NCBI GenBank assembly: GCA_021234155.1
Contig: JAJEKV010000047.1
Span: 2,280,494-2,344,493 of the forward strand
Direction: 5' to 3'
Source of the DNA: Isoetes taiwanensis
Taxonomy: Eukaryota; Streptophyta; Lycopodiopsida; Isoetales; Isoetaceae
Length of the DNA stretch: 64,000 bases
Shown: in pieces, positions 14,101 through 25,770 of the stretch
Layout: every line of letters starts with the position of its first letter
Position numbering within the stretch: the first letter of the stretch is position 1
Position numbers and translations under genes: made by a program
The notes under the pieces: model-generated
The model's database searches: none
What the model was told of the DNA's origin: nothing
What the model saw: only the letters and a program-made list of their open reading frames with translations

Positions 14101-16839
14101 GGGTTGGCACATCCATGTAGTGAATGTCTTTTTTGTTTTTAAAGACATTTCATGGGACAGTTGAACAATGGGATTCACAGATGAAGTAGTTGATGCCCTG
14201 ATATATAAACCCAACAAAATTTGTAGGGCTTAGATTTTGACAGCCTTCCCCATCTCTGAGGTGGATGAGAGTTTGCATATTCTCTCAAGGGTTCAATGAT
14301 AGACGTCAGAATAGATAGATGGATAATGCACAAGAAATTTGAAACCCTTCCCATAGGCTAACTATTTAGGACAGGGTTCACCCTATTAGCGATGGCTGGT
14401 AAAATGGTAGGCGTTGCAGAGGCCACTGAAGCAATCGTCCGGTCATCTTGTGCTGTCGGAAACTGACTATCTAAGGGCACAAGCTTTGGGCGAAGGATCG
14501 TGAACGAAGCTTAAGGCAGGAGGTCGATGGAATGTTCAAATCACCCAAACAAATGCTGCTCAATCACTGGCAAACCGATTGTGCATGTGACTAAATGTCA
14601 CCCGGCGCAGTTGCCACTAAAACGGCGTCAATGGATATCTTGACACATATGGTGGGGTTTTGAAGTTAAAAAGGGCCTTAAAACTTGCGTACCAACTGGC
14701 CAATGAAGATAAATAGAACTACCATTAGGAAATCCAAAGCGTGGTCCGATTGGTAGCTATTATAACTAACTCAACGTATCACATTTTCTAGCATAACTAT
14801 TGATAGAAAAGTCCAAATGATATAAGCTTGGTGCAATAGATTGAGATCAGTAGGGATGGCAAAATCTTGAATTCGCTGCACATATTTTAACCACTATGAT
14901 TATCAAACTCAAAACCATGGTTTTGCCATTTTATCATAGGATAAAGATAGTACCAAACCGCAAGGTTGGAAAAGATATCAATTAGATATCTATTACCAGC
15001 AAACTCGGGGCTTTTCATCGCTTATATGCTAGAAAACGATGATTAATTCTCCTTGGCACTATGAAGCTAGAATACCAAATTCGATTGAGAAATTGGATCC
15101 TCTCTTTCAATCGGCCGTTCTTGAGATATACACCGAAATCTAATATTCATTTTCGGTTACATTTCGCGTCAACAACTTCACATCACATCTGTGGGATTTG
15201 ATGTTCAATAGTTTAGAGTATGATTCTGAAACTGATCTCCGGGCAGAATTTCGTTTTCTTTGACAATTAATGATGTTCCCCACTAGATTGGCGGAACAAG
15301 CAAATGCGTTTATTAATTTCGCTTTATCATCCTTCTCCTAGTACTAGGAGGAAAACCCTTAAAAGGGTTGGGATCCATGGCCAAGCGCCCAACATAGCAC
15401 TTCGGAGAAGAATAGAATAGAATAAACAGGAGAGAACTCGGTAACAAATAGTTTTTTTCTCATGAAAAATAGTTATCATGTTTGGCGAAAACCCTCTTCC
15501 GGAATTTTCTATGCAATAATAAAACAGGCGAAGCATTAATGCTGACAAAGTAATGAAGAGAGTAACAAATGACCCGTGCACCTTGTAATGTTTGACCTTA
15601 AGTAAAGTTTTGTTAGGGTATTTTGCTTGACCCTACCCGCTTTACCGCCGTGCATCTCAAGCACCCTTTTGTAGAACAATAGCGATACTGAAGCCCGTGT
15701 TTTGTAATTAAATTCATTTCACGAGGGCTATTGTGGTGTGAGTAATTTAATTCCTATCTTTGCCAAATTCCACCTTTTTGTACCTCTATCCGGGTGCGCT
15801 GGCGGGGTGGCAATTCATATCTTCCGGATAGATAACTTTATTTCTTCCACTAAATACATAGCTTTTTATGAATGGTAGATGAATTCAGACATCTTTGAAA
15901 AATTAGCACCTCGAATCTTGGATCACAGACGTGGCTAATTCTAGTTCTACGGATTAGATAACAAATTTTTTCGCTCAAACAATGTGTTTTTTGGATGATT
16001 GAAAGGCCCGTCTTTGAAAGAGACCGATCATTAGGCACTTTTTCGTAATAAGCGACATGCTTTTGCAAGTAAAGCGTATTCTTTAACCTTTACTAATTTT
16101 GTAAATATTTTATTACGAGTAGTTTAATTCATTCTCTTCTAGGCATCCCAGGAGGAACTAAAATGCAAGCTGGAAAGACAAATAAGAATTTCAAATAAGA
16201 AATAATATAAGAACTAGACAAAAGTCTTTATATACTACCTATTGTTGGTGCCTTCCATTAGGCAAAGAATTTCTCCATGCCTTGATTGACTGAAAACTAG
16301 CTTTGAATACAAAAGAAAATATGGATCTTTAGAATATTTAAAAAACAAAAGGATTGCCTCTTTTGTAAAGATCATCGTTCTTTGAAACATTAGATAGTTT
16401 TCTAAAATTTCCTTTTAATGTAAGCTCTAGGTAAAATTGTCAATTTCCATTTTTGTTACGAGTTTGTATGCAAATTGACATTCATGTTTACATTTGACAA
16501 TCCATGCATGAATGGCCAAAACCGACCGTTCCACTTATCACTGTGTATGATTCAAAAATATTATGTATGACACGTGCCATATTATGATTATGCAATTATA
16601 AGACATTAATAGCAATCTAAAGGCTTTTGAAATTCGAATGGTAGACATCTTACTAGTGTAAAACGTTTTATATTGCCAAAATTATATATTTGTTTAGCGT
16701 GTCTTGACTTTTTATATTACGTTTCCCTTTCTCTCTACCCCTTCAAAGGGCTGCATTGGAGCAGCAATATTATTTCTTTAGAATTAATTATTTATGGGTG
16801 ATACACGTTTACTTAAACCTTAGCTTTAGTTAGCAGCAA
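11161..16839. other. Long stretch without a recognised gene
   Basis: No family could be assigned. The longest open frame is 12739-13161 on the plus strand (140 codons from the previous stop, with an in-frame ATG at 12841). It reads as plausible protein but matches nothing I know. A phrase GAACTCAAAACCACTCT is repeated at about 13436 and 13663, hinting at an old duplication. A short AGAAT pentamer run sits near 15412. The rest is unremarkable. Confidence 0.4.
12739..13161 (+). other. Anonymous open reading frame, 106 aa from ATG
   Basis: An uninterrupted frame runs from the stop at 12736 to the TGA at 13159-13161; the first ATG is at 12841. The predicted peptide has no signal sequence, no clear membrane segment and no motif I recognise. 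There are no obvious splice sites or regulatory elements, and the surrounding DNA is repeat-like. It may be a chance open frame or one exon of an unrecognised gene. Confidence 0.15.
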
Positions 16840-17612
16840 TGGGTCCCCGGTGCCTCAAAGCTTCTTTGGAAGGACAAGCAAGCTCCGGTGGTTCTCACGT
16901 TGGGATGTAAGAAGGCAAATAGATGTATGCAATTACGGACAAAGAAAGAATCACAATGCACTAAAATTTTGTATTTTCGTCTGCTAGTTTCCATGCATAA
17001 ACTCTTTACGGGATCTGGATGCTCGACCTGCGTTAAGATGGTACACTATCCGACGATCAATCCTATGCTCTTGAGAGGCCCACTGATACTTGTGCACCCG
17101 TTTACGTGAAGAAGCATCGATATGCTTCCATTAGTACGGAATTTTACATCTTACCACGCATTGAGGCGAGTTGGACTCGAGCCGCAGGGAGGATAGGCTT
17201 TGTAGGTCATTTGCCTTTGCAGAATGGTGAAGATGAATGTTATGCCGCCCGGATCTGCCCGTTTGCCCATATCGAGTCACCCGGTATGTTCGATTCTTGC
17301 GTAAATGGAGCTGACTGCTTGCATGAGTTAATGAATCTGGCATCCATGGGTATTGGGAACGCCACTCCCGGGGAGGTTATATAAATCTGAGGGACTTCGG
17401 TTGTGTCCCTCACGGGACCTCTGCGAATTTTCCTATACAATTGTCACGATTGTATAACATCTTTATTCTTGCTAAGGTTTTTTCCCTCGAAAACCAGCGC
17501 CGAGGCGTGGGTTTTTAATCTGATTAATAAACTGCTTTGCTTTTCTCTTTTTGTTTGGGTCCCATTGGCCAATTGGTCTACATGGACAATAAAAAATCTA
17601 TTCTATTCTATT
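16840..17612 (+). mobile_element. LINE 3' end (ORF2 C-terminus, 3' UTR and TTCTA tail)
   Basis: From about 16850 the sequence is co-linear with the GC-rich LINE at 59.08-59.87 kb. Shared blocks are GCCTCAAAGC.TCTT.GGAA, GACAAGCAAGC.CCGGTGGTT, and ATCC.ATGCTC..GAGG.CCCA. The CCHC-like C-terminal segment is represented here by GEDECYAARICPFAHIE. The 3' UTR holds a hairpin at 17485-17505, then GGGTCCCATTGGCCAATTGG, and ends in a short TTCTA repeat near 17597-17612. The coding part is broken and incomplete. Confidence 0.7.
17485..17505 (+). other. Conserved hairpin in LINE 3' UTR
   Basis: CCTCG (17485-17489) pairs with CGAGG (17501-17505) around an 11-nt loop starting AAAACC, flanked by GCTAAGGTTTTTTCC. 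The copy at 59734-59752 has the same flanks and loop start but a different, still complementary stem. Confidence 0.5.
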
Positions 17613-18629
17613 CTCTCACCCTCTAGTGCTGGTAGCATGGCTATCATGCCACTTTTGTTGAGTAGACATGATGGGTCGAAAGACATGTATGACCTCTAAA
17701 CTAGAGTGATTGAAGACACTCAACACGTGTGTGTCCTTGTATCACACACATCCTATCGTCCTTCTTCCTTAACCCAAGACGTCTCATAGGCATTCGATAG
17801 ATGTGATCTCAACAGTGCACTCTATGTGATTTAGGACAACGAAAAAATTTAGAGGGAACAAAATGACAAGTAGTCATATGAAAAGTAAATTGACATGGCT
17901 TACAACTTGTAGGTTAGATACATTGAATAAGACACCGTATTTATCGGACTCCGTCATGTTATAATGCTTGAATATCAAGTGAGCATATCCAGGTGTCTTT
18001 GACATGTTATAGCCATGCCCCAAAAAAATTACACGGCGTTTTTGTAGACTTAGTGGATTTTTTGCCTTTTAAGGCTGGCTATAACATGCCCACGTCCGAC
18101 ATTTACCGCTATGGATTTGAATGTCTCTATTGCATAGGAGATTCCGTATGTAATTCTTTTGTGTTTTCCCTCTTGTCTTTTTTTACTTTAGTCGTTTTCC
18201 ACTTGGTGATTTTAACCTAGATGGAGATTGGAGATTTTAACCTAGACAAGATGGCTTGTTACTAACACATGAATTCCTTCTCAAGCACACAGACTATTTC
18301 CAAACTTCAAACACACACTCTCACAAGTCAAACTCGAGTGGTCCTTATATGAATTTGGAAACCTATACTATACATTTTGAATTCTAACCTTGTCTCGTTG
18401 GGGCGCACAAACAAATAGACAGTCATTAATATGCCATGTGAAGCAACAAACACCATTGTTTGTTATTTTGACAATGACAAAAGCCTGGTCAGAGAATTTA
18501 GATGACACATTAACCCAAATCTAGTAAAGAGGGCAACATAAGAAGATGGTCTCCGAACTAACATACACACACTGTTTGCAGATGTCCATGTGTTGCTGTA
18601 GACATGTTGAAAATGACAAAGGTGTAAAG
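17613..18629. other. No recognised gene
   Basis: AT-rich DNA with only short open frames. Nothing matched known genes or the repeats defined elsewhere in this window. Confidence 0.4.
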
Positions 18630-19395
18630 GGGCATTAATGGGTAGCATAGGGACAACAGAATGGAGGGCGGACAAGTAAGCAAGACATGTCTAACTACTA
18701 AGAGCGGATAAGGTCACGTCTAACTAATATGAGCAGATAAGAAGGTTGTAATTGGAATCTAACTTGGAAGTAGGAATGGTGCAATTATGCAAGAATAGAA
18801 TAGAATAGAATAGATAAGGCTAGAATTAATGGCGGGTGAGAGGACATTTTTGTCATGGAAGATGGCAATGGTGAGAAGGTTGAACAAAATAGTAAAAGGA
18901 AAGGTCCAGTAACATTTGTGCAGGTTGGGTATCAGTTTGCCACAGTTTTGGGTCTAAGACCAGCTCCAAAATAGGTAAGAGGCACCCAACATGGCAAACT
19001 AAAGAAAATTGTTGCAGCCTATGAGTTGGAAATGGACTTGGGTTGGTGCATGCACACCATGAGGGAAACAATGACCATAATAAGGGCATTAATGGTTAGT
19101 GTAAGGACAACAGAATGGGGACACAGATAAGCAAGGCATGTCTAACTAATATGGCTGGATAACTAATTGAGACGTGATTCCCAGTTTAGCATACCCTAAC
19201 AAGTATGTTATGAAATTGGTATGGAATGGTGCAATTATGAAGGAATAGAATTGCGTGTCCCTCATGGAAGATGGCAATGGTGAGCAGGCAGGGTGAACAA
19301 AATGATATGAAATTTGCCTTTGGCCGTGTCCCTGTGCATGGAAGAGTGTTGCAGGAGTTAAAGCATGGGTCTAAGACGAGCAGTGAAAGGGTGAG
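18630..19395. repeat. Direct duplication of about 330 bp, about 454 bp apart
   Basis: Copy 1 begins at 18630 and copy 2 at 19084, with GGGCATTAATGG, GGACAACAGAATGG, GCATGTCTAACTA, GGAATGGTGCAATTATG, GGAAGATGGCAATGGTGAG and TGGGTCTAAGAC in the same order. Copy 1 carries a short AGAAT run (about 18794-18814) that is reduced in copy 2. Both are noncoding and diverged. Confidence 0.7.
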
Positions 19396-20541
19396 AAAAC
19401 CATGTTAAAAGGACTGAAAGATTCATCTTGTACAGTCTCTCCACGAATCCAACCCCAAAATACAGTGGTGGATTCCCTTCTACAGCAGGATTTAATCGCG
19501 CTCCAGGACTCTGTACCAGCAATAGTGCCTTTTTCTCAAGATCTAACTGTATTAGTTACATTTTGGCAGCAAAATTAAATATACTTTCTTTCTTTTGCTT
19601 TCCCTTTTTGCCATGGATCTAAGCGACCGTATCAATTCAGAACTACAGATTACACGATTATGCCAGATCTGTTAATTCTGCCTTTCAGGATGTAATCAAC
19701 CACTAAACATGATTTTTTATCAGGATTTTCTATTCTGTTTCTTGTCCAAACAGGATTCGTTAAACGACCCAGAAAAGCAGAGGTGGTTGAAGGGTAGAAG
19801 GGATCTTATATATTATCTAGGAATTTAGGAAGAGTAGATGAACAGCAAGCATAATCCTGGACAAAACAGAGAAAAACAGAGAAAAAACGAGCAATGAAGG
19901 CAGGTTTTATCAAGCATTTAATTCAGGGAGGGAAAAAACAATGGGGAAATCTCATGCTGTCAGCATAATTGTCGCCCTTCTGTCTTGCTAAGAAAGGCTT
20001 CCTTCCCGTGTATTTCCACTGTCACTATGTTAGAATCCGTAATGGGTTTTGTTCAGACTGTAGTACAAGCCATTAACTTACTCCACATGTAGAAATAGTG
20101 ATAGAGCTTGCTCACCGGAGTTTGTTTTTTGCAACCAGGGCGACAAACCAGTGGAGGCACGGATATTGATGCAGTTTTTTGTTAAAAAATTCGCACCCTA
20201 TTGAAAACAAATAACGCAGCATAACAAGGAAACTCTGAAATGCGGAATTCTGTAAACTCCATTCAATTTTATGTATGTACTCACAAAATTTTTATCTACA
20301 GAGGCATAGGCTCTCTGACGATTGCCTGATGTAACCCAATAGTTGCTTTCTTAGGTGTCCAGCATCTGAAAATTTTCTTTGTCCACCAGACCCAGAAGTG
20401 TCTGTATATAGAAATTAAAACTGTGAATATGAATATCCAGCAGAGGTGAATAACTTAATTAATCTATCCGTTCCGTTCTTTCCATTCCATTTGCTTCCAT
20501 TCCATTCCGTTTGCAAAGTAAATGCCTCTTCAAACCCAACC
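19396..20541. other. Downstream flank of the CLE gene
   Basis: No coding feature recognised. This stretch includes the presumed 3' UTR of the minus-strand CLE gene just below 20542, with a run of GGAATG-like pentamers near 20470-20515 (minus strand). I could not identify a clear poly(A) signal. Confidence 0.35.
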
Positions 20542-21246
20542 TCAACCATGAACTCTGATTCTGTGATGCAGAGGATCGGGGCCGCTTGGAACCAATCTCT
20601 TTGATGCATCGAATTCAGCATGCCTTGCATATTCTACACTTCTTAAAATCCTTCCACATCCCCTCCTGTAGAAACAGAACTGGGACACGACAGCGGGTTG
20701 CAGAGCTTTCCTCCCAATTAGCCAGTATCTATTCTCCATGTCCTGTTCAATCAGAAACAAGAATCATCATCATATAATCAAGTCAGTTGCATCAATTCGC
20801 CAAGCCCTTTTTGCGTATTTCCCAAAAAAGATTTCCAGAAATCCTGACCTATGGCATTCCTTTAAAGGATTACTAAAATTTAGTGCTTATAAGGTCTCAA
20901 AAATGCTCACGCTCTTCATCGGCAGAGCCTTTTCGTTCTGATTTAAATGCGAGTTCACAGGATCAGATTCCAAAAGCTTAAGATTGGCTTCGGTATCCAG
21001 AAGAGCGGCTGGTCTTGTTGATTCTTGAGCCCGGCCTGTGGAAAAACCTCAAATCAATATTTAGAGCCGCAAAAGAAACTGCAATGAGATCTTGAGCTTA
21101 AAGGTAGGTATTACAAAATCCGATGCCTTAAAATCAAACAAAATTTGCCGAGACTTGCTACCTTCTCGCGGCAAAGCAAGAGCTGTTTGAAGAAGAACTC
21201 CTACGGCCAACAAAAGAACGAATGCTCCACTCCGACGACAGAGCAT
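20542..21246 (-). CDS. CLE-family signalling peptide precursor, three exons
   Basis: This encodes a predicted 136-aa secreted precursor of a CLE (CLAVATA3/ESR-related) peptide hormone. Exon 1 (21246-21162) starts with ATG and encodes a classic signal peptide: basic MLCRRS, a hydrophobic core FVLLLAVGVLLQ and a TALA cleavage region. Exon 2 (21035-20911) and exon 3 (20742-20542) follow. Introns begin GTAGCA and GTGAGC and end in CAG, and the phases (1, then 0) join without a frameshift. Exon lengths 85+125+201 nt give 137 codons including TGA. Near the C-terminus lies the CLE core RLVPSGPDPLHH, preceded by K and followed by a six-residue tail (RIRVHG). The invariant P, G, P, P, L and H positions are present. 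In the family the 12-13 aa peptide is excised, P is hydroxylated, and CLV1-type receptor kinases perceive it to control stem-cell and vascular fate. A TATA-like TATAAT lies near 21372-21378. This is gene prediction from sequence; expression is unknown. Confidence 0.85.
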
Positions 21247-22107
21247 GGTTCTTACTACTTAAACACAGATCTGCAAATAAGTACGATTGATCAGGAAAAA
21301 TATTCATGCAAAACTTTCTGGACAAGCTTAAAGGGCCAAAAATCTGCGCGTTCTTACATCCTTTTTGCATATTATAATAGATTTCGAGCATAGAAGCACA
21401 TGCATTACCGGAAGCTGGAGATAATTTAGAGGATTTTCGCGTTCTGCCAAAGAATTACAAATCCGAAGAGGCCAAGAACGCCGTGCCAAGATCAAATACT
21501 CCAGGAAAAGCCTGTGACAAGAGGAAGCGATCAAGAACCGTAAGTATTTTGTAGAATTGCTTCGCTCAAAGAGATTGAAGAAGCGGATTAAAGAACGGAA
21601 AAAACAAATGAAATCGAGAGGCCGGTGCAAAAGAAATAGATACCATATCCGCTAGCATAGATCAGAATTGAGAATTGTATGGGATGGCCGGCATTGCAAG
21701 GATGGATATGGCGCCGGAGACAGAAAATGGCCACAAGTAGAATGAACGGGATATAAATTTTAGTACTGAATGGAACAGATCTAAAAGTACTAATTCCCGG
21801 TTACATTTTCCGATCATGCATAGCGCTTTCACGGCCGTCCTTTACGATCCTTCCAATTAATAAATATATCCTTTTATCTAATTTTATTTTTTCTTTATTC
21901 TCTTGAGAAATATGTGGCATTAGATCTATTGCTTCACAGCATGTTTTTACAATTATTTTATATCATTGGTTTGCCTCGTATAATATGCGTGTTCTATTTA
22001 CATATCACACCTTTGTAGAATTTTTCGTGGCAATATATATGCATGCATAACCATAGCATACGAAAATAAAGTGGTCAAACAGGAGAACAATGGCGTGAAT
22101 GGAATTT
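21247..22107. other. Upstream flank of the CLE gene
   Basis: No gene recognised. This should contain the CLE promoter on the minus strand. The only hint is a TATAAT-like box near 21372-21378, about 130 bp upstream of the ATG. The rest is AT-rich. Confidence 0.3.
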
Positions 22108-22144
22108 TGGGTTTTGGGTTTTTTGGGGGGGTGGGGGGGGGGGG
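22108..22144 (+). repeat. G-rich run with G-quadruplex potential
   Basis: Several G tracts separated by T runs (TTTTGGGTTTTGGG...) lead into long G runs, with only short loops between tracts. It lies immediately 5' of the L1-like LINE relic. Confidence 0.6.
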
Positions 22145-22179
22145 CGATGAGGCCAATCTGAACCCGTTGAATTTGTATA

Positions 22180-24300
22180 TCAAATCGTGCCTTCTGATGA
22201 CAGTGGACTAGGTCAGAATATTGCTAGTAATAAGTTATCTTTAAGTAATCCTGGAGAATCTGGTAAAATCGCAGCTGATGTAACTGGGGATTGTAATGCG
22301 ATAAGGATAGAAGAAGGAGGGGAGAAGAGTAGAGTTCGTAATGCCTGGAAGCAGAGAAATACTGTTGAGAGAGTATCAAAGCCACGCTTTTCGAATTAGA
22401 TCAGGAACGGGATATCTCAAAAGTCACGCAGTGGCAAAGTTGAGGAGGTGCTTCAGTCTCTTTCTTCAAAAATTTTGAAGTGCCCTCCCAAAGTGACAAA
22501 GATAGATCATTCAAATCACGACAAGAACATGATATATCTAATAGCTAGATCTATTGTGGGGTTTTTCACCGGAGGTTTCTTAGACTTAAGAAGCTGAATG
22601 CTTGGCTCACTAGGCACCTTGAAGGTCTTAAACTGATGCAATTTCAGTCTCTTAAAGCAATAGGGAAAATTTTCTTTTTATAATATTTGATGATGAACAA
22701 TTGATTGAGAAACTAGTGTCAAGGGGTGATCATTTTGCTGGAGAGTTCATTTGGTATCAGTATTATACACCTAGCTTTACTATGGATAAACTGTTTGCAA
22801 TTAGACTTCCTTGCTAGTTTGAGATATAACACTTTCCACCGGACATGTTGGACTCAAAGTTTCTTGTTATAATAGTAAAGAATCTTGGAACATACATCGC
22901 ACCTTCCATTGCAAAAGGACCATGGATTTGTGTAGGTATTTCGACAGTGCAAGGCGTTCCTTGGTTCATCATTGTACGAAATGGTATATTTCACTCTTTA
23001 TTTGAATTGAGACTTGTTAAGGTTGGGTGGGGTACTAGAAGAATATTTCCTAGTATGGATATTAAGGGTCTAGCAGATTCTTTGTAAGGGAAAAGCAGAG
23101 CAAATGAATGGTAATGGGAAAAATGCAAAGGCTGGGGGCTATAATAGATCAATAACTGGATCTGCAGAATAAGCATGTCTTAACATGAATAATGTGAATG
23201 AAGCATCTGTTATCTTCAATCAAGATGCTCAAAGCACGTGATGGGATAGAGAGCAAAGGGAAATGAATCTTCCGACGGATAAGATAGGTGATGTGAATAA
23301 AAAAGGATGGGGCTTATTACAACACACAAATTAGACTGAAAAACCAAATGAGGAAAAAGGGGATATCTCTGGACGATGACTCTAAAGCCCTAACAATCTA
23401 CACACAAGGTCATATAGAATAGGTGGCATGAACTCTTAAAGAACAACATAAATTGAAGATATGGCCTTTGATCAACAAGTGGAGTCTCCGCATCTAAATA
23501 TGTGGGTAGACCTTCCTATGGATGAGGCTGCAAATGATGCATATAAAAGTGTAATGAGCAAAAAAAAAACTATGGAAGAAGCAGGATAGATACACTATGA
23601 AGTTAAATCACCCAAAGGGCTCACAATATATATTTGAATGGAACATAGAATAGTAAGTTCGAATATCATGGGCAAATCCTCTGAAGCTAAGGGCAGTAGA
23701 CTCTCTTTGGCTTTGAAAAAAATTAGTCTAGATATAGCTTGTTCACAGGAGCATAAGCGTAGAGAAGACGAAGTAGGAGTATTGTTCAATATAGTAGGAA
23801 AAGTATATGTAGGCATCATATCATCTAGTGCCAGTTCTAGTGTGGGAACATTTATTGCATGAAGAAAGTAGTGGAAATTTTTGTCAACTTATATTATTTT
23901 AAGAGGTGCTCAATAGTACTTTCATGGTAAAAAATGGGGTTGAAAAATATTTATTCACATAATCAAGCCAGGTCGAGAGAATCCTTGTGGGCCAATGTGA
24001 AGAACAAATTGAAACACTTTGACAGAGATATACTGTGGATTCTGGTTCGGGACTTTAAGATGCTGGGAAATAGCAGTGATAGATATAGGAGTGGGGTTGA
24101 CGTCGTACATGGATTTGAAAGGGAGCAGTGGCTGCGCAAGCTTAATGAACTGGGGCTCATTGAACTGCAAGGTGATCCAGGTTTTACATGGTGTAGACAA
24201 TCTCCAATTCGGATCACAATTCGTGCTCTTCTCAAGTTAGTACTTTTGATTCATTGAAAATAGTCTTCAAGTTGAACCCTAGATTTCTTAAGGATGAAGA
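22180..24300 (+). mobile_element. L1-like LINE relic: ORF1 and endonuclease, reverse transcriptase missing
   Basis: ORF1-like pieces between about 22200 and 23090 resemble the DUF4283 domain of plant L1 ORF1 proteins. At 23638-24257 the endonuclease domain is recognisable in pieces: SSNIMGKSSE..GSRLSLALKK (for the usual WN.RGL.....R....), DIACSQEHK (for DI.CLQETK), ILWILVRDFKML (for W...GDFN), and NELGLIELQGDPGFTW. The catalytic-site D of GDFN is kept, but its G is R. Stops and frameshifts are frequent. No reverse transcriptase follows, so the copy is 3'-deleted or strongly decayed. Confidence 0.65.
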
Positions 24301-25289
24301 ATTCAGAGATCAATAGACTAGGGTAAACGGGATGGTTGTCAACTTATGCAGCATTGATGTACATCCAAATATTATAACCCTAGCAAAATCCATTGTAGGT
24401 GACTTAGCTATTGGGGTTGTTCTACTAATGTAATATATGCAGAAGCTCAAAATATGTATTCTAAAATATATCCATGTATTATATTATGCTGCATTTGAAG
24501 ATGTACTGCAATTTTAAGTATGGACATTTTGTTGTACATTCTGATAACGTTCTGCTTTTATATTCTTTCTAATAAAATAGTGTCCTAAACCTTTATTTGA
24601 TATGACTCAAGAGTTTAATTTTGTACCCCATAGCCTCACTTAAATGCTTGACCCTTTTATTCTTCAATTCAATATTAAAGCTCTTTCAAGTCTCTGGGGT
24701 CTGTTATATATTTTTATCGATGCTGCCACATCCAATGTGGCATGACATAAAAAATACTATCTACTATCTATCTACTATCTCATGCCCAAATCTTAATTTT
24801 CCACTACCTTTGTAGGCACCAAATTTTAAATGTGTTACGATCATTACCATCAACATCAACTTAACATGTTATCACATGTCCCTTTTGCTCGGTCTACATT
24901 CGAACTAGAAAGTTCATTTATATGTAAGTCTAAAATTCAGTAAAATGCCCGACAATGCCGAACACCTGTTACTAATGCCCGATAATGTCAGACACCTGTT
25001 ATTAATAGAAAGTAGGTGTATAATTACATAGATTCTCAAGACCAGTGAGGCAATCTTACTAATCTTTTAAAGAATTTGATCCAACAAAGTGAATCCAAAT
25101 AAATAGAACATACATACATTAAAGCTCAAACAATTCCTGTAACAAACATAATCAACAGATCCAATACGTCTAGCCCACACCACTCATGCATACCCTTATA
25201 CACTTGAAGACTAAACACATTGAATAATGTTGACCAACAACAATGACCTGATTCCCCCCTAACATCACTATGTGTTCATGACTCGATTT
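24301..25289. other. No recognised gene; short tandem duplication
   Basis: Mostly AT-rich. A 31-bp unit starting AATGCCCGA is duplicated at 24943 and 24974, and CTATCTA repeats occur near 24755-24780. I see no coding feature. Confidence 0.5.
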
Positions 25290-25533
25290 TGTAATGTACT
25301 AGCATTTGCTCTTTGGCCTATATATTGATCAGTTGGAAGATTGGCTTGATGAATTTTGGGGAGGGCTCGACTCATGCTCCACATAATTCGCAACTTATAT
25401 GCATTGACGATGTGGATATCTTGGCCTATACTCTAGAAGATATGCAGCGTCACCTGGATGTTCTAGACACTTTCTGTCGGTTCGCTGGCATGCGGGTTGA
25501 CTTGGCCAAAACTAGGGTACTACTAGTTTCATC

Positions 25534-25770
25534 CCAAGGGAGATTCACTTGTGTTATGCATATAAACTATCTGAGTGTACGCTAAGGGGGCTTTTATTGT
25601 CTATTCCGTACTTATAATAAGGGGTATTTCCCATTTATTTCACTTGTCTAGTTGTATTTTAAGGAGTACAAGGGTATATCAAGCCAGTCTTCTGTGTATG
25701 ATAAGAGGGTTTTCTCTGACCTTAGGAACGCAGATGCCATATCCAAAATACATATAGGTGAATCCCCTGG
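25534..25770. mobile_element. hAT-like MITE, 237 bp (copy 1)
   Basis: The ends are CCAAGGGAGATTCAC on the left and, reverse-complemented, CCAGGGGATTCACCTATATG on the right. The exact 8-bp direct repeat GTTTCATC flanks it at 25526-25533 and 25771-25778. The host is a LINE reverse-transcriptase segment. There is no coding capacity. It is about 90% identical by eye to the copy at 37769-38001, and its right 75 bp resembles those of the copies ending at 32152 and 48484. Confidence 0.8.

Noticed and set aside
15320-15430. A further LINE 3' end with an AGAAT tail
   Set aside because: GGAAAACCCTTAAAAGGG and the AGAAT run recall the LINE ends, but the tail is on the opposite strand to the UTR-like part and the GGCCAATTGG signature is missing.
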